From positions 32,066 through 96,065 of the forward strand of contig NYTH01000017.1 in NCBI GenBank assembly GCA_002683405.1: a stretch of DNA of 64,000 nt, read 5' to 3'. Within the stretch, counting starts at the first letter, position 1; every line of letters starts with the position of its first letter. Under the pieces are notes generated by a model. The model searched no databases and had not been told where the DNA came from. It saw only the letters and a list, made by a program, of their open reading frames with translations. A program made the position numbers and the translations under genes. Positions 28,031 to 36,002 of the stretch are shown piece by piece. The stretch comes from Salinisphaeraceae bacterium (GTDB lineage: Bacteria; Pseudomonadota; Gammaproteobacteria; Nevskiales; Salinisphaeraceae).

Positions 28031-30835
28031 TCAGTCGCGCTGCTGGCCCTCCTGAACGGGCTTGTCGCCCCCTCGGGTTTCGACCTGTTTCAGGCTGTTG
28101 TCCGAATCCGACGGGGGCAGGTAGTCGCTTGCAGAGGCTTTCGTCCGCGCGGCGTCATCAGCGCCGTTGCGGCCGTTGCCGCCGCCTGTTCCGCCGCTGT
28201 CCGTCTGAGCGCCAGCCGCGTTACCTCGCTTGTCGTCGTGGCCGGTCGTTGCCGCAGAGGCGGTCTTGTCCGCGCCGGCTTCCGAGCTGTGGCTGCCGGA
28301 GTCGGTCCTGGCGGTACTGGACGAAGCGCGGTCGGCGCCGGCATCCGGAGCGCTGGTCGCAGCCGCGGGCTTATCGGCCGGCTTGTCCGATGCTGGCGTT
28401 GTCGATGCCGCGGCGGCCGGCTTCTGCTCGCCGCTCTGGCGCGATGACTCCGACGTTTCGCCCGAGGCACGGCTGTCGTTTCGATTGTCGGAGCTCGGGG
28501 TCTGCTGATCCGTGCCGGAGGGCTTGTCGCCACGCGGACCGCGCGACTCGGATTTATCGCTGCGGCCCGAACCGGACTCACCAGCGGAAGAGCCACTGGA
28601 GGCATCGTTCTGGCTGGCCTGGCGTCCGTCGTCTCGTCCCTTGCCGCCGCTCTGGCCCTGGCCGCCGTCATTGTCGCCGCTGTTGCTGCCGTCCGCCTGC
28701 TGCGCGTTGTTGCTGCGGTTGCCGCGACCACCGCGCCGACGCCCGCCCCGGCGCCCGCGCCGTCCGCGCGAGCGGCCCGAGCTGTTGCCCGAATCGTCGC
28801 CTGACTTGTTATCGCCTGATTCGGCGGACTGCTGGTTGTCGTTCTGGCTGCTGTTCTGGTTCTTGCCGTCGGACGCGCTATTCGCCTTGCCGCCCCCGTC
28901 GTTGGATTTCGCCGCGGCCTTAGCCTTTCCGCCGTCGCTGTCGGCGTTCTTGCGGCCGCGATTCTGGCCGCTCGATTTGTTCTCGGGCTTGTCGTCCTTG
29001 CCGGCACCACGGCCTCCGCGGCGCCGATTCGTCCGGTCATCCGACTTGCCGCGATTGCGGCCGGCGGCCGTCTTGCCGCCATTGCGGCCATCCCGGCTCT
29101 GGCCACCGCGTCGGCTACGGCTCTGCCGGCTCTCGTCGCCGGTGGCGAAAAGACCCACCAGGGCGCGCCACCAGCGCACGAACAGGCCCGGGCCGCTGGG
29201 CGCGGCAGCCTGCGGTGGGACTTCATGCGCGTCCCGCTTGATGCGCTGGACCGCGGGCTGGGGCACGGTGGTGTCGCGCTTGATCTGCTGTCCCACGGAC
29301 TCGCCTTCGGCGGTCTGTTCGGGCTGAAGTTCGTAGCTGGCGGCGTTGTTGTCTTCCTTGGATAGCTGATCGCCGCGGATGCGCCGGATGTCGTAATGCG
29401 GCGTCTCCAGCGACGGGCTGGGCACGATCGTGACCTGCAGCCTGTTGCGGCGCTCCAGCTCGGTGATTTCGGCGCGCTTCTCGTTGAGCAGGAAAGCGGC
29501 CACCGCGACCGGCAGCTGCGCCACCACGCGCCCGGTGCCGGGCTTGAGCGCTTCTTCTTCCACCAGACGCAATACCGACAGCGAGAGTGACTCCACGCTG
29601 CGAATGCTGCCTCGACCGTCGCAACGGGGGCAGGTGTGCGCGCTGTACTCGCCGAGTGACGGCCGCAACCGCTGGCGCGACATCTCCAGCAGCCCGAAGC
29701 GCGAAATGCGGGTGATCTGAATCCGCGCCCGGTCGTCGCCCACGGCTTCCTTGAGCCGCTGCTCGACCTGCCGCTGGTTCTTGTTGTTCTCCATGTCGAT
29801 GAAGTCGATGACGATCAGGCCGCCCAGATCGCGCAGCTTGAGCTGTCTGGCAATCTCGTCCGCCGCTTCCAGGTTGGTATGCAGCGCGGTTTCCTCGATG
29901 CCTGCACCGCGGGTGGAGCGGGCCGAGTTGATGTCGATGCTCGTCAGCGCTTCCGTGTGATCGATGATCAGCGCGCCGCCCGAGGGCAGGGTGACTTCCC
30001 GCTGAAAGGCCGTCTCGATCTGCGATTCGACCTGGTAGCGCGACAGCAGGGGCGTTTCATCGCTGTAGAGCTTGAGCTTGGACAGGTGCTGCGGCATGAC
30101 CTGTTCCATGAACTCGCGGGCGGTCTCGTACACGCCTGGCTCGTCGATGAGCACTTCGCCGATGTCATCCCTCAGGTAGTCGCGCAGCGCGCGAATGATG
30201 ACGTTGGATTCCTGGTACACCAGAAACGGCGCCTTGCGATCTTCGCAGGCCTTGGAAATGGCATCCCACAGCTGCAGCAGATAATCCAGATCCCACTGCA
30301 GCTCCTCGGTGCTGCGACCGGTGCCGGCGGTGCGGGCTATGGCGCCCATGCCCTGGGGGATGACCAGGCCGGCCATGGCCTCGCGCAGATCGCTGCGGTC
30401 GTCGCCGTCGATGCGACGCGATACCCCACCGGCGCGCGGGTTGTTGGGCATGAGCACCAGATACCGCCCGGCCAGACTCACGAAGGTCGTCAGCGCGGCG
30501 CCCTTGTTGCCGCGCTCTTCCTTTTCGACCTGAACAATGAGTTCCTGGCCTTCCTTCAGAGCCTGCTTGATATCCGCGCGGCTGTCGCCCGGATCGTTCT
30601 GGAAGTAGCTGCGAGCAACCTCCTTGAGCGGGAGAAAACCATGACGGTTGCCGCCATAATCCACGAAAGCCGCTTCCAGGCTGGGTTCGACCCGGGTGAT
30701 CTTGCCCTTGTAGACGTTGGCCTTGCGTTGCTCCTTGGTGGCGAGCTCTATGTCGAGATCACGAAGGACCTGGCCATCCACAATGGCCACGCGCAGCTCT
30801 TCGGGCTGCGTGGCGTTGATGAGAATACGTTTCAT
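28031..30835 (-). CDS. rne: Ribonuclease E
   Basis: A 934-aa endoribonuclease. The catalytic half has the S1 domain (about 38-120, with [20 protein letters not shown]), the 5' sensor/RNase H-like parts, the DNase I-like site (IDINSARST and [11 protein letters not shown], which carry the metal-binding Asp residues) and the Zn-link CPRCDGRG (about 404). After it comes an amphipathic segment [13 protein letters not shown] (about 548), a good candidate membrane-targeting helix. The last 370 residues are low-complexity, rich in Ser, Gly, Asp, Asn and Arg, as in degradosome scaffolds. RNase E starts mRNA decay and matures rRNA and tRNA. The upstream gap carries a structured leader. Confidence 0.96.
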   Translation of the reverse strand: MKRILINATQPEELRVAIVDGQVLRDLDIELATKEQRKANVYKGKITRVEPSLEAAFVDYGGNRHGFLPLKEVARSYFQNDPGDSRADIKQALKEGQELIVQVEKEERGNKGAALTTFVSLAGRYLVLMPNNPRAGGVSRRIDGDDRSDLREAMAGLVIPQGMGAIARTAGTGRSTEELQWDLDYLLQLWDAISKACEDRKAPFLVYQESNVIIRALRDYLRDDIGEVLIDEPGVYETAREFMEQVMPQHLSKLKLYSDETPLLSRYQVESQIETAFQREVTLPSGGALIIDHTEALTSIDINSARSTRGAGIEETALHTNLEAADEIARQLKLRDLGGLIVIDFIDMENNKNQRQVEQRLKEAVGDDRARIQITRISRFGLLEMSRQRLRPSLGEYSAHTCPRCDGRGSIRSVESLSLSVLRLVEEEALKPGTGRVVAQLPVAVAAFLLNEKRAEITELERRNRLQVTIVPSPSLETPHYDIRRIRGDQLSKEDNNAASYELQPEQTAEGESVGQQIKRDTTVPQPAVQRIKRDAHEVPPQAAAPSGPGLFVRWWRALVGLFATGDESRQSRSRRGGQSRDGRNGGKTAAGRNRGKSDDRTNRRRGGRGAGKDDKPENKSSGQNRGRKNADSDGGKAKAAAKSNDGGGKANSASDGKNQNSSQNDNQQSAESGDNKSGDDSGNSSGRSRGRRGRRGGRRRGGRGNRSNNAQQADGSNSGDNDGGQGQSGGKGRDDGRQASQNDASSGSSAGESGSGRSDKSESRGPRGDKPSGTDQQTPSSDNRNDSRASGETSESSRQSGEQKPAAAASTTPASDKPADKPAAATSAPDAGADRASSSTARTDSGSHSSEAGADKTASAATTGHDDKRGNAAGAQTDSGGTGGGNGRNGADDAARTKASASDYLPPSDSDNSLKQVETRGGDKPVQEGQQRD

Positions 30836-31182
30836 TGAATTGTTTTCCGTTTGGCGCTCCGACCTGCCGCCCGGCTTTCTGGCCGGGCACAGCGACGCAC
30901 AGCAGCAGCAACGGAAGGCATTCCGTCATCAGCCAGCGGACGCTGTTGTCTTGCAGGGAGCGCATGGTTTTCGACTTAAAACTCTTGTAAATAATCAGCA
31001 CCGGCGGTGTGCCGGGGTTGGCGGCCGCCGTGCTAGGATGCCGCCGAGCCGCTCGCGGGGAGCGGTTTGAGCATCCTGCATCAGTTCGGGCGCCAACTGC
31101 CGCTGCGGCGGCGAATGGTAGGTCGTTGGAGCGCCCGCTTGATAATCGGTATTGACCTGCCAGTCCGGAGTGTAATCGTCCC
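30836..31182 (-). promoter_or_regulatory. Structured rne leader / rne-rluC intergenic region
   Basis: This 347-bp gap holds no convincing gene but is packed with inverted repeats. Element A (30854-30963) is a closing stem of 7+4 bp (30854-30860 with 30957-30963; 30864-30867 with 30953-30956) enclosing perfect hairpins at 30869-30888 and 30911-30926 and a short one at 30934-30945. Element B (31036-31078) has AGGATGC/GCATCCT outside CCGCTC/GAGCGG. Element C (31088-31136) has GGGCGC/GCGCCC around GCCGC-TGCG-GCGGC. In E. coli a structured rne leader of similar length mediates autoregulation by RNase E; the same job here is inferred. Elements B and C might instead belong to rluC. Confidence 0.6.
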
Positions 31183-32127
31183 GTGTCACACCCTCAAGTC
31201 CGCATCGTGACAGTCTCGGCGGCCGATGCCGGCATGCGGCTGGACAATTACCTGATGCGGGAGCTCAAGGGCGTCCCCAAATCCCATGTCTATCGCATCA
31301 TCCGCAGCGGCGAGGTCCGCATAAACAAGGGCCGGGTCAAGCCGGGCAGCCGCCTCAGCGCCCAAGATCAGCTGCGGATTCCGCCGGTGCGGACCGCGGT
31401 GCGAGAGCGCCCGCGCCCGCCCGACGAGCTGATCGACCGCGTCCAGCAGAGCATTGTTTACGACGATGGAAGGCTGCTGGCGCTCAACAAGCCGGCCGGG
31501 CTGGCGGTGCACGGCGGTAGTGGCGTGCCGTTCGGGCTGATCGAAGTGCTGCGGCATGTGCGGCCCGAGCAGCGTGCCGAGCTCGTGCACCGAATTGATC
31601 GGGATACCAGCGGCCTGCTGTTGGTGGCCGCCAACCGCGCCGAACTGCCGCGCGCGCAAACCGCATTGAACGATGACCGCGCCCATAAAATCTATCTGGC
31701 CGTCACGGCCGGCCGCTGGCCCGACGCCGTTCGCGAGGTCAACGCGCCGCTGCGCAGGGATGTACCGGTAGGCGGCGAGCGCCTGGTGCAGGTGGCCGAA
31801 GGCGGCCGCAGGGCCGTCAGTCATTTCAGCATCGAACGGCGCTGGCCCGACGCGACGCTGGTCGCGGTGCGCATCGAAACCGGCCGGACCCATCAGATTC
31901 GAGTCCACGCTGCGCACGCCGGTCACCCGCTGCTGGGGGATGATCGCTACGGCGACGAGGCGGCGAACCGCCGGGCGCGGGCGACCGGTCTCCGGCGTAT
32001 GGCGCTGCACGCCTGGTCGCTGGCGCTGCCGGGCCTGGGCAGCCAGGGCGAAACACTGACCCTGCAAGCCCCGCTGCCGCCGGAACTGGAAGATTTTCTG
32101 CATCAACTGGATCAAACGAGTCCATGA
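31183..32127 (+). CDS. rluC: 23S rRNA pseudouridine synthase RluC
   Basis: A 314-aa RluA-family enzyme. The N-terminal S4 domain has GMRLDNYLMREL and SHVYRIIRSGEVRINKGRV; the catalytic Asp is in HRIDRDTSGLLL (about residue 141). It isomerises uridines in 23S rRNA (955, 2504 and 2580 in E. coli). The start is GTG at 31183. Divergent placement from rne, as in E. coli and Pseudomonas, supports the RluC rather than RluD call. It overlaps the next gene by ATGA. Confidence 0.94.
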   Translation: MSHPQVRIVTVSAADAGMRLDNYLMRELKGVPKSHVYRIIRSGEVRINKGRVKPGSRLSAQDQLRIPPVRTAVRERPRPPDELIDRVQQSIVYDDGRLLALNKPAGLAVHGGSGVPFGLIEVLRHVRPEQRAELVHRIDRDTSGLLLVAANRAELPRAQTALNDDRAHKIYLAVTAGRWPDAVREVNAPLRRDVPVGGERLVQVAEGGRRAVSHFSIERRWPDATLVAVRIETGRTHQIRVHAAHAGHPLLGDDRYGDEAANRRARATGLRRMALHAWSLALPGLGSQGETLTLQAPLPPELEDFLHQLDQTSP

Positions 32128-32789
32128 AACGCCTGCCTTACAGCCTGATTGTGTTCGACTGGGACGGCACCTTGATGGATTCGGCTGCCGGTATCGTGGG
32201 CGCCATGCAGGCAGCCGCGGCGGAGATCGGGCTGCCGGATCGGTCCGCGGAGCAGATGCGCGAACTGATCGGACTGGGCATGGATGAGGTGCTGGCGCGG
32301 CTGTACCCGGATATGGATGTCGATCACGTGAGATCCCTTCTGGCTGCTTATCGCAAGCAGTACGGTACGCCCGGACAGGCGGGTCAGCTGTTTCCCGGTG
32401 TCGCGGAGACATTGGTGGGCCTGCGGCGCCAGGGTTTCGAGCTGGCGGTGGCCACCGGTAAAAGTCGACACGGGCTGGACCGCGCAATGGCGAGTACCGG
32501 CGTCGCCGAGCTGTTTGCCTACAGTCGCTGCGCCGATGAGTCAGCGTCCAAGCCGGCGCCCGACATGCTCGAGGATATTCTGATTCGGGCGGCCACACCC
32601 CCCGAGCAGGTGCTTATGGTCGGCGACACCGAATACGACATGGCCATGGCCAGCAGCATTGGCGTGATGGCAGTGGGCGTGGACTGCGGCGTGCACGATA
32701 TCCAGCGCATGCTGAACGCGGGCGCCCACAGTGTTCTTGAAGACGTGCGCGGTCTACCGGCCTGGCTGCGCGAACGCGGCGGCGACTAG
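32124..32789 (+). CDS. HAD-IA family hydrolase (phosphoglycolate-phosphatase-like)
   Basis: A 221-aa HAD phosphatase. Motif I is VFDWDGTLMDS, motif II is the Thr/Ser in AVATGKS, motif III the Lys in SKPAPDMLE, and motif IV is VGDTEYDMAMA. An alpha-helical C1 cap follows motif I. The substrate is unknown; gph-like enzymes act on 2-phosphoglycolate and other small phosphates. Its start overlaps rluC, an arrangement I also recall from Pseudomonas. Confidence 0.9.
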   Translation: MKRLPYSLIVFDWDGTLMDSAAGIVGAMQAAAAEIGLPDRSAEQMRELIGLGMDEVLARLYPDMDVDHVRSLLAAYRKQYGTPGQAGQLFPGVAETLVGLRRQGFELAVATGKSRHGLDRAMASTGVAELFAYSRCADESASKPAPDMLEDILIRAATPPEQVLMVGDTEYDMAMASSIGVMAVGVDCGVHDIQRMLNAGAHSVLEDVRGLPAWLRERGGD

Positions 32790-32814
32790 CAATCGCCATC
32801 GTTAAGTATTCGGG

Positions 32815-33411
32815 TTAGGGCCGTTTCAGCCCGGCCCGGGCCAGCATCTCGCGCAGGCGAATCAAGGGCAGACCGATAAGCGCGGTGGGGTCGTCACTTT
32901 CGATGGCTTCGACCAGCGTGATGCCCAGGCCCTCGGATTTGATGCTGCCGGCGGTCCCGGTGACATCTTCGGCATCCACATAGCGTTCGATCTCCGAGCG
33001 CGTTAGGCGGCGAAAGCGCGTGGTCACGGTCACCAGGGCCTGCAGCGGGTTCGCGTGGCCGGGCGGTTTGACGCACACGCCGGTGTGAAAGAACACCGTG
33101 CGCCCCGCCTGGTTCAGAAGCTGGGCAATGGCGTTCTCACGGTTGCCCGGTTTGCCGATGATGGCGCCATCCAGGTCCGCGACCTGATCCGATCCGATCA
33201 CGATCGCCCCGGGGTGCTGCCGCGCAATGGCGAGGCATTTTTCGCGCGCCAGTCTTTGCACCAAGTCGCGGGCCTGTTCATTCGCGGCGGGGGTTTCATC
33301 AATGTCGGGCGAAAGGGCTTCAAAATCCAGCGCCAGACGTTCGAGCAGCATGCGCCTGAAGGGCGAACTGGACGCCAGAATGAGGCGGGTCGCGGTAGCG
33401 GGTTGAGACAT
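32815..33411 (-). CDS. Maf family nucleotide pyrophosphatase (YceF type)
   Basis: A 198-aa Maf protein with ILASSSPFRRMLLERL at the N-terminus, DIDETP, and GSDQVADLDG, where Asp is the catalytic residue. The GSDQVA form (rather than GADTVV) points to the YceF group, which hydrolyses 7-methyl-GTP. It is convergent with the HAD gene and divergent from yceD, which is its usual neighbour in gammaproteobacteria. Confidence 0.93.
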   Translation of the reverse strand: MSQPATATRLILASSSPFRRMLLERLALDFEALSPDIDETPAANEQARDLVQRLAREKCLAIARQHPGAIVIGSDQVADLDGAIIGKPGNRENAIAQLLNQAGRTVFFHTGVCVKPPGHANPLQALVTVTTRFRRLTRSEIERYVDAEDVTGTAGSIKSEGLGITLVEAIESDDPTALIGLPLIRLREMLARAGLKRP

Positions 33412-33514
33412 GGTTTGAATGCCCTGTGTCGCCGGGGTGAATGACAGTGGGGCGGCATTCTATCGTCCGGCGGTGGCGGGGCCGAGCGAAGTGCCCGCGC
33501 AGGCTGGATTTGCT

Positions 33515-33543
33515 TTGACTTTGCGCGCTTGCGTCACTAATAT
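33515..33543 (+). promoter_or_regulatory. Strong sigma-70 promoter of yceD-rpmF-plsX
   Basis: TTGACT (33515-33520), a 17-base spacer and TAATAT (33538-33543) make a near-consensus promoter. Transcription would start around 33550-33552, exactly at the yceD ATG (33552), so the mRNA would have little or no 5' leader. Confidence 0.75.
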
Positions 33544-33551
33544 CGCGCGCC

Positions 33552-34112
33552 ATGAGCGCTGATGCGCCCCTTCCCCGAACAGTCAATCCCAGAAAACTGG
33601 CAGTGTCTGGCGGCGCTGTTTCGGGTGAAATTGCGTTGGCCGGCATGCGCAGGTTGGCCGATTTTCTGGGGTGTTCGCCGGACGATCTGACGACGCGAGC
33701 CGTCATGGCGGTTGCTTTCAGCGAGGATGCGCAGCGGCGGGTGACGGCGCACGGTCGGCTTCAGGCGACACTGCCGATGGCGTGTCGGGTCTGCGAGCAG
33801 CGTTCGGATGTGCCCGTCAGTTCGGATGTGCAGGTGGCCATTGTCGCGAATGAAGACGATGGCGCGGACCTGCCGCGTGATCTGGAGCCGCTGGTCGTCC
33901 AAGACGACCGGCTGGACGTTATGGCCTGGGTCGAGGATGAGCTGATCCTGGCCGCACCGGTGGCGCCAGCCTGCGTCCGCGCAGCCTGCCAGCCGTCGGT
34001 GCAGCCGGAGCCGGATCGCACGGAAGCTGGCGGCAAGCGCGCTTTCGCCGGTCTGAAGCGAATGATGGACGACGCCGATGGCGGCGATGAAAGCAGCGGG
34101 CGCGGCGAATAG
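33552..34112 (+). CDS. yceD: YceD family protein (DUF177)
   Basis: A 186-aa protein of the YceD/DUF177 family. It contains the conserved CRVC pair in the middle (MACRVCEQ) and the acidic DRLDVMAWVEDELILAAPVAP region. The usual C-terminal NPFA.L motif appears only as RAFAGLKRM. The family is nearly always upstream of rpmF; members have been linked to 23S rRNA accumulation. The start lies directly downstream of a strong promoter with no room for a ribosome-binding site. Confidence 0.92.
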   Translation: MSADAPLPRTVNPRKLAVSGGAVSGEIALAGMRRLADFLGCSPDDLTTRAVMAVAFSEDAQRRVTAHGRLQATLPMACRVCEQRSDVPVSSDVQVAIVANEDDGADLPRDLEPLVVQDDRLDVMAWVEDELILAAPVAPACVRAACQPSVQPEPDRTEAGGKRAFAGLKRMMDDADGGDESSGRGE

Positions 34113-34188
34113 CCGCTGACCCCATTTAGCCCGATGCCGCGGCTTGCCGCGTGTCGGTCGTAGTGAACTACAGGTAACGGAGCAGCCA

Positions 34189-34365
34189 ATGGCCGTTCAG
34201 AAGAATCGCAAGACCCGTTCCAAGCGCGACATGCGCCGGGCACACGACAGTCTCTCCACGCCGACGTTGTCGGTTGATCCCACGACGGGGGAAACGCATC
34301 TGCGCCACCACGTCACGCGGGACGGCTTTTACCGGGGCCGCAAGGTCGTCGACCGGGAAGCCTGA
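34189..34365 (+). CDS. rpmF: 50S ribosomal protein L32
   Basis: A 58-aa L32, the usual size. It begins [20 protein letters not shown], followed by the typical [18 protein letters not shown] and FYRGRKVV. The start at 34189 follows GGAG a few bases upstream. It lies between yceD and plsX, its standard location. Confidence 0.97.
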   Translation: MAVQKNRKTRSKRDMRRAHDSLSTPTLSVDPTTGETHLRHHVTRDGFYRGRKVVDREA

Positions 34366-34412
34366 GCGTTTTATCGCCAGCCAGTCGACGATCCACCACG
34401 TCGCACTGACGA

Positions 34413-35450
34413 ATGTCTGCAGCTCTGACCCTCGCCCTGGACACCATGAGCGGGGACCACGGCCCTGAGGCGGTGGTTCCGGCTGCGCTTGCCTGTCTGC
34501 GCGACCACGACGATGTGCACTTCATCCTCGTAGGTGATCAGGCGGCGCTTGAGGCCTGCCTCAAACGCCACAAGGCACAGGTCAGTCAGCGGCTGGTGAT
34601 CCGGCATGCGTCCGAGGTGGTCGGCATGTCGGAGGCGCCGTCGAAGGCGCTGCGCACGAAGAAGGATTCTTCAATGCGTGTGGCGCTGAACCTGGTGCGA
34701 GACGGCGAAGCAAAATCCTGCGTGTCGGCCGGCAACACCGGTGCCCTCATGGCGACCGCGCGGTTCGTGCTCAAGACGCTGCCGGGAATTGATCGGCCAG
34801 CCATCATTTCGCCCATACCCTCGCGCCAGGGTCACACCCTCATGCTGGATCTGGGGGCCAATGCGGAATGTAGTCCCGAACAGCTCTTCCAGTTCGCCGT
34901 CATGGGGTCGGTCATGGCGATGGCCGTCCATGGGCGCGCCAACCCGCGGGTCGGGCTGCTCAACATCGGGGCTGAGGAAATCAAGGGCAATCAGCAGATA
35001 CAGTCTGCCGGGAAGTTGCTGGACGGCAGCGACCTCAACTACATCGGCTATGTTGAAGGCGACGATATCTATCTTGGTGACGTCGACGTCGTGGTTTGCG
35101 ACGGCTTCACCGGCAACGTGGCGCTCAAGACCAGTGAAGGCCTGGGCCGTCTGATTGCCGACTTTCTCCGCGAGGAATTCTCCCGCAATCCCCTGACCAA
35201 GGCCGCCGCCCTGTGCGCAATGCCGGTGCTCAAGGCCTTTCGCAAACGGGTAGATCCGCGCAACTACAACGGCGCGACCTTCGTGGGCCTGCAAGGCATC
35301 GTCATCAAGTCGCATGGCGATGCGGATGCGGTGGCGTTTCGCAGCGCCATCGAAACCGCCATCAAGGAACTGGAAACAGACGTGCCGCGGCGAATCAGCT
35401 CGCTTCTGGCCAGCGCGCTGGACAGGCCCTGTCAGACCGGGACGTCCTGA
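34413..35450 (+). CDS. plsX: Phosphate acyltransferase PlsX
   Basis: A 345-aa enzyme with LALDTMSGDHGPEAVVPAAL at the N-terminus, a VSAGNTGALMATARF stretch, MLDLGANAECSP and VVCDGFTGNVALKTSEG. It makes acyl-phosphate from acyl-ACP for the first step of phospholipid synthesis. In most gammaproteobacteria it leads into fabH-fabD-fabG-acpP; here a terminator and then clpS follow, so the fab genes are elsewhere. Confidence 0.97.
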   Translation: MSAALTLALDTMSGDHGPEAVVPAALACLRDHDDVHFILVGDQAALEACLKRHKAQVSQRLVIRHASEVVGMSEAPSKALRTKKDSSMRVALNLVRDGEAKSCVSAGNTGALMATARFVLKTLPGIDRPAIISPIPSRQGHTLMLDLGANAECSPEQLFQFAVMGSVMAMAVHGRANPRVGLLNIGAEEIKGNQQIQSAGKLLDGSDLNYIGYVEGDDIYLGDVDVVVCDGFTGNVALKTSEGLGRLIADFLREEFSRNPLTKAAALCAMPVLKAFRKRVDPRNYNGATFVGLQGIVIKSHGDADAVAFRSAIETAIKELETDVPRRISSLLASALDRPCQTGTS

Positions 35451-35546
35451 AGATCCGGTCCGCCGGAAACCGCCGCGCATCCGCCCGGCCACGCTGCCCG
35501 TTGTTCACAGGCGCAGCGCAACTCACTGATTGACGGAATTTTTATC

Positions 35547-35589
35547 CACCACGCCTGTCTATAAAGAGCAGGGGTGTGGTGCATTTTTT
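35547..35589 (+). terminator. Intrinsic terminator after plsX
   Basis: CACCACGCC (from 35547) pairs with GGTGTGGTG (ending 35581; one G-U pair), possibly extended by CCTG/CAGG, and is followed by CA and six T residues (35584-35589). This is a standard Rho-independent terminator for the yceD-rpmF-plsX transcript. A TACACT hexamer at 35604-35609 just beyond may be the -10 box of clpS, but its -35 is poor. Confidence 0.75.
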
Positions 35590-35647
35590 GCTTGGAGTTC
35601 CGGTACACTCAAATGCAGGTCAGAACCTTGGATATTCACCCGCGTTT

Positions 35648-35971
35648 ATGAGTGACAGGAAGCCCAGTCAGGATTCCGATGCAGACCTCGTTGTCGAGTC
35701 GGCGCGCCCGAAAACCAAGCGCCCGCCCCAGTTCAAGGTGGTCATGCACAACGATGACTACACGCCCATGGAGTTCGTGGTTGAAGTACTGCAGGGGGTT
35801 TTCGGAATGCCCCGGGACAAGGCGGTGCAGGTGATGTTGACCGTCCACACCCGCGGCAAGGCCGTGGCCGGCACCTACACGGCCCAGATTGCCGAAACCA
35901 AGACCGCCATGGCGAACGATCATGCCCGCGCCCACCAGCATCCGCTGTTGTGTACCATGGAGCAGGCATGA
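35648..35971 (+). CDS. clpS: ATP-dependent Clp protease adaptor ClpS
   Basis: A 107-aa N-recognin. The signature HNDDYTPMEFVVEVL carries the acidic residues that bind the alpha-amino group of N-degrons, and HTRGKAVAGTYT forms the pocket. It passes N-end-rule substrates to ClpAP. The start at 35648 gives the normal flexible N-terminal extension (MSDRKPSQDSD). clpA follows 31 bp downstream. Confidence 0.96.
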   Translation: MSDRKPSQDSDADLVVESARPKTKRPPQFKVVMHNDDYTPMEFVVEVLQGVFGMPRDKAVQVMLTVHTRGKAVAGTYTAQIAETKTAMANDHARAHQHPLLCTMEQA

Positions 35972-36002
35972 ACATGAATCTTCTTCTGGAGAAAAAGGCA
36001 TC

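Noticed and set aside
28512..29327. 271-codon Pro/Leu/Ser-rich frame opposite the rne tail
   Set aside because: Produced by the repetitive Arg/Gly/Ser/Asp codons of the RNase E tail; not a gene.
30759..31001. 80-codon frame in the rne leader, running out of frame into rne, with a Leu-rich segment
   Set aside because: It overlaps paired RNA elements and the rne start, lacks a ribosome-binding site and has a non-conserved-looking end. A leader peptide cannot be excluded but is not supported.
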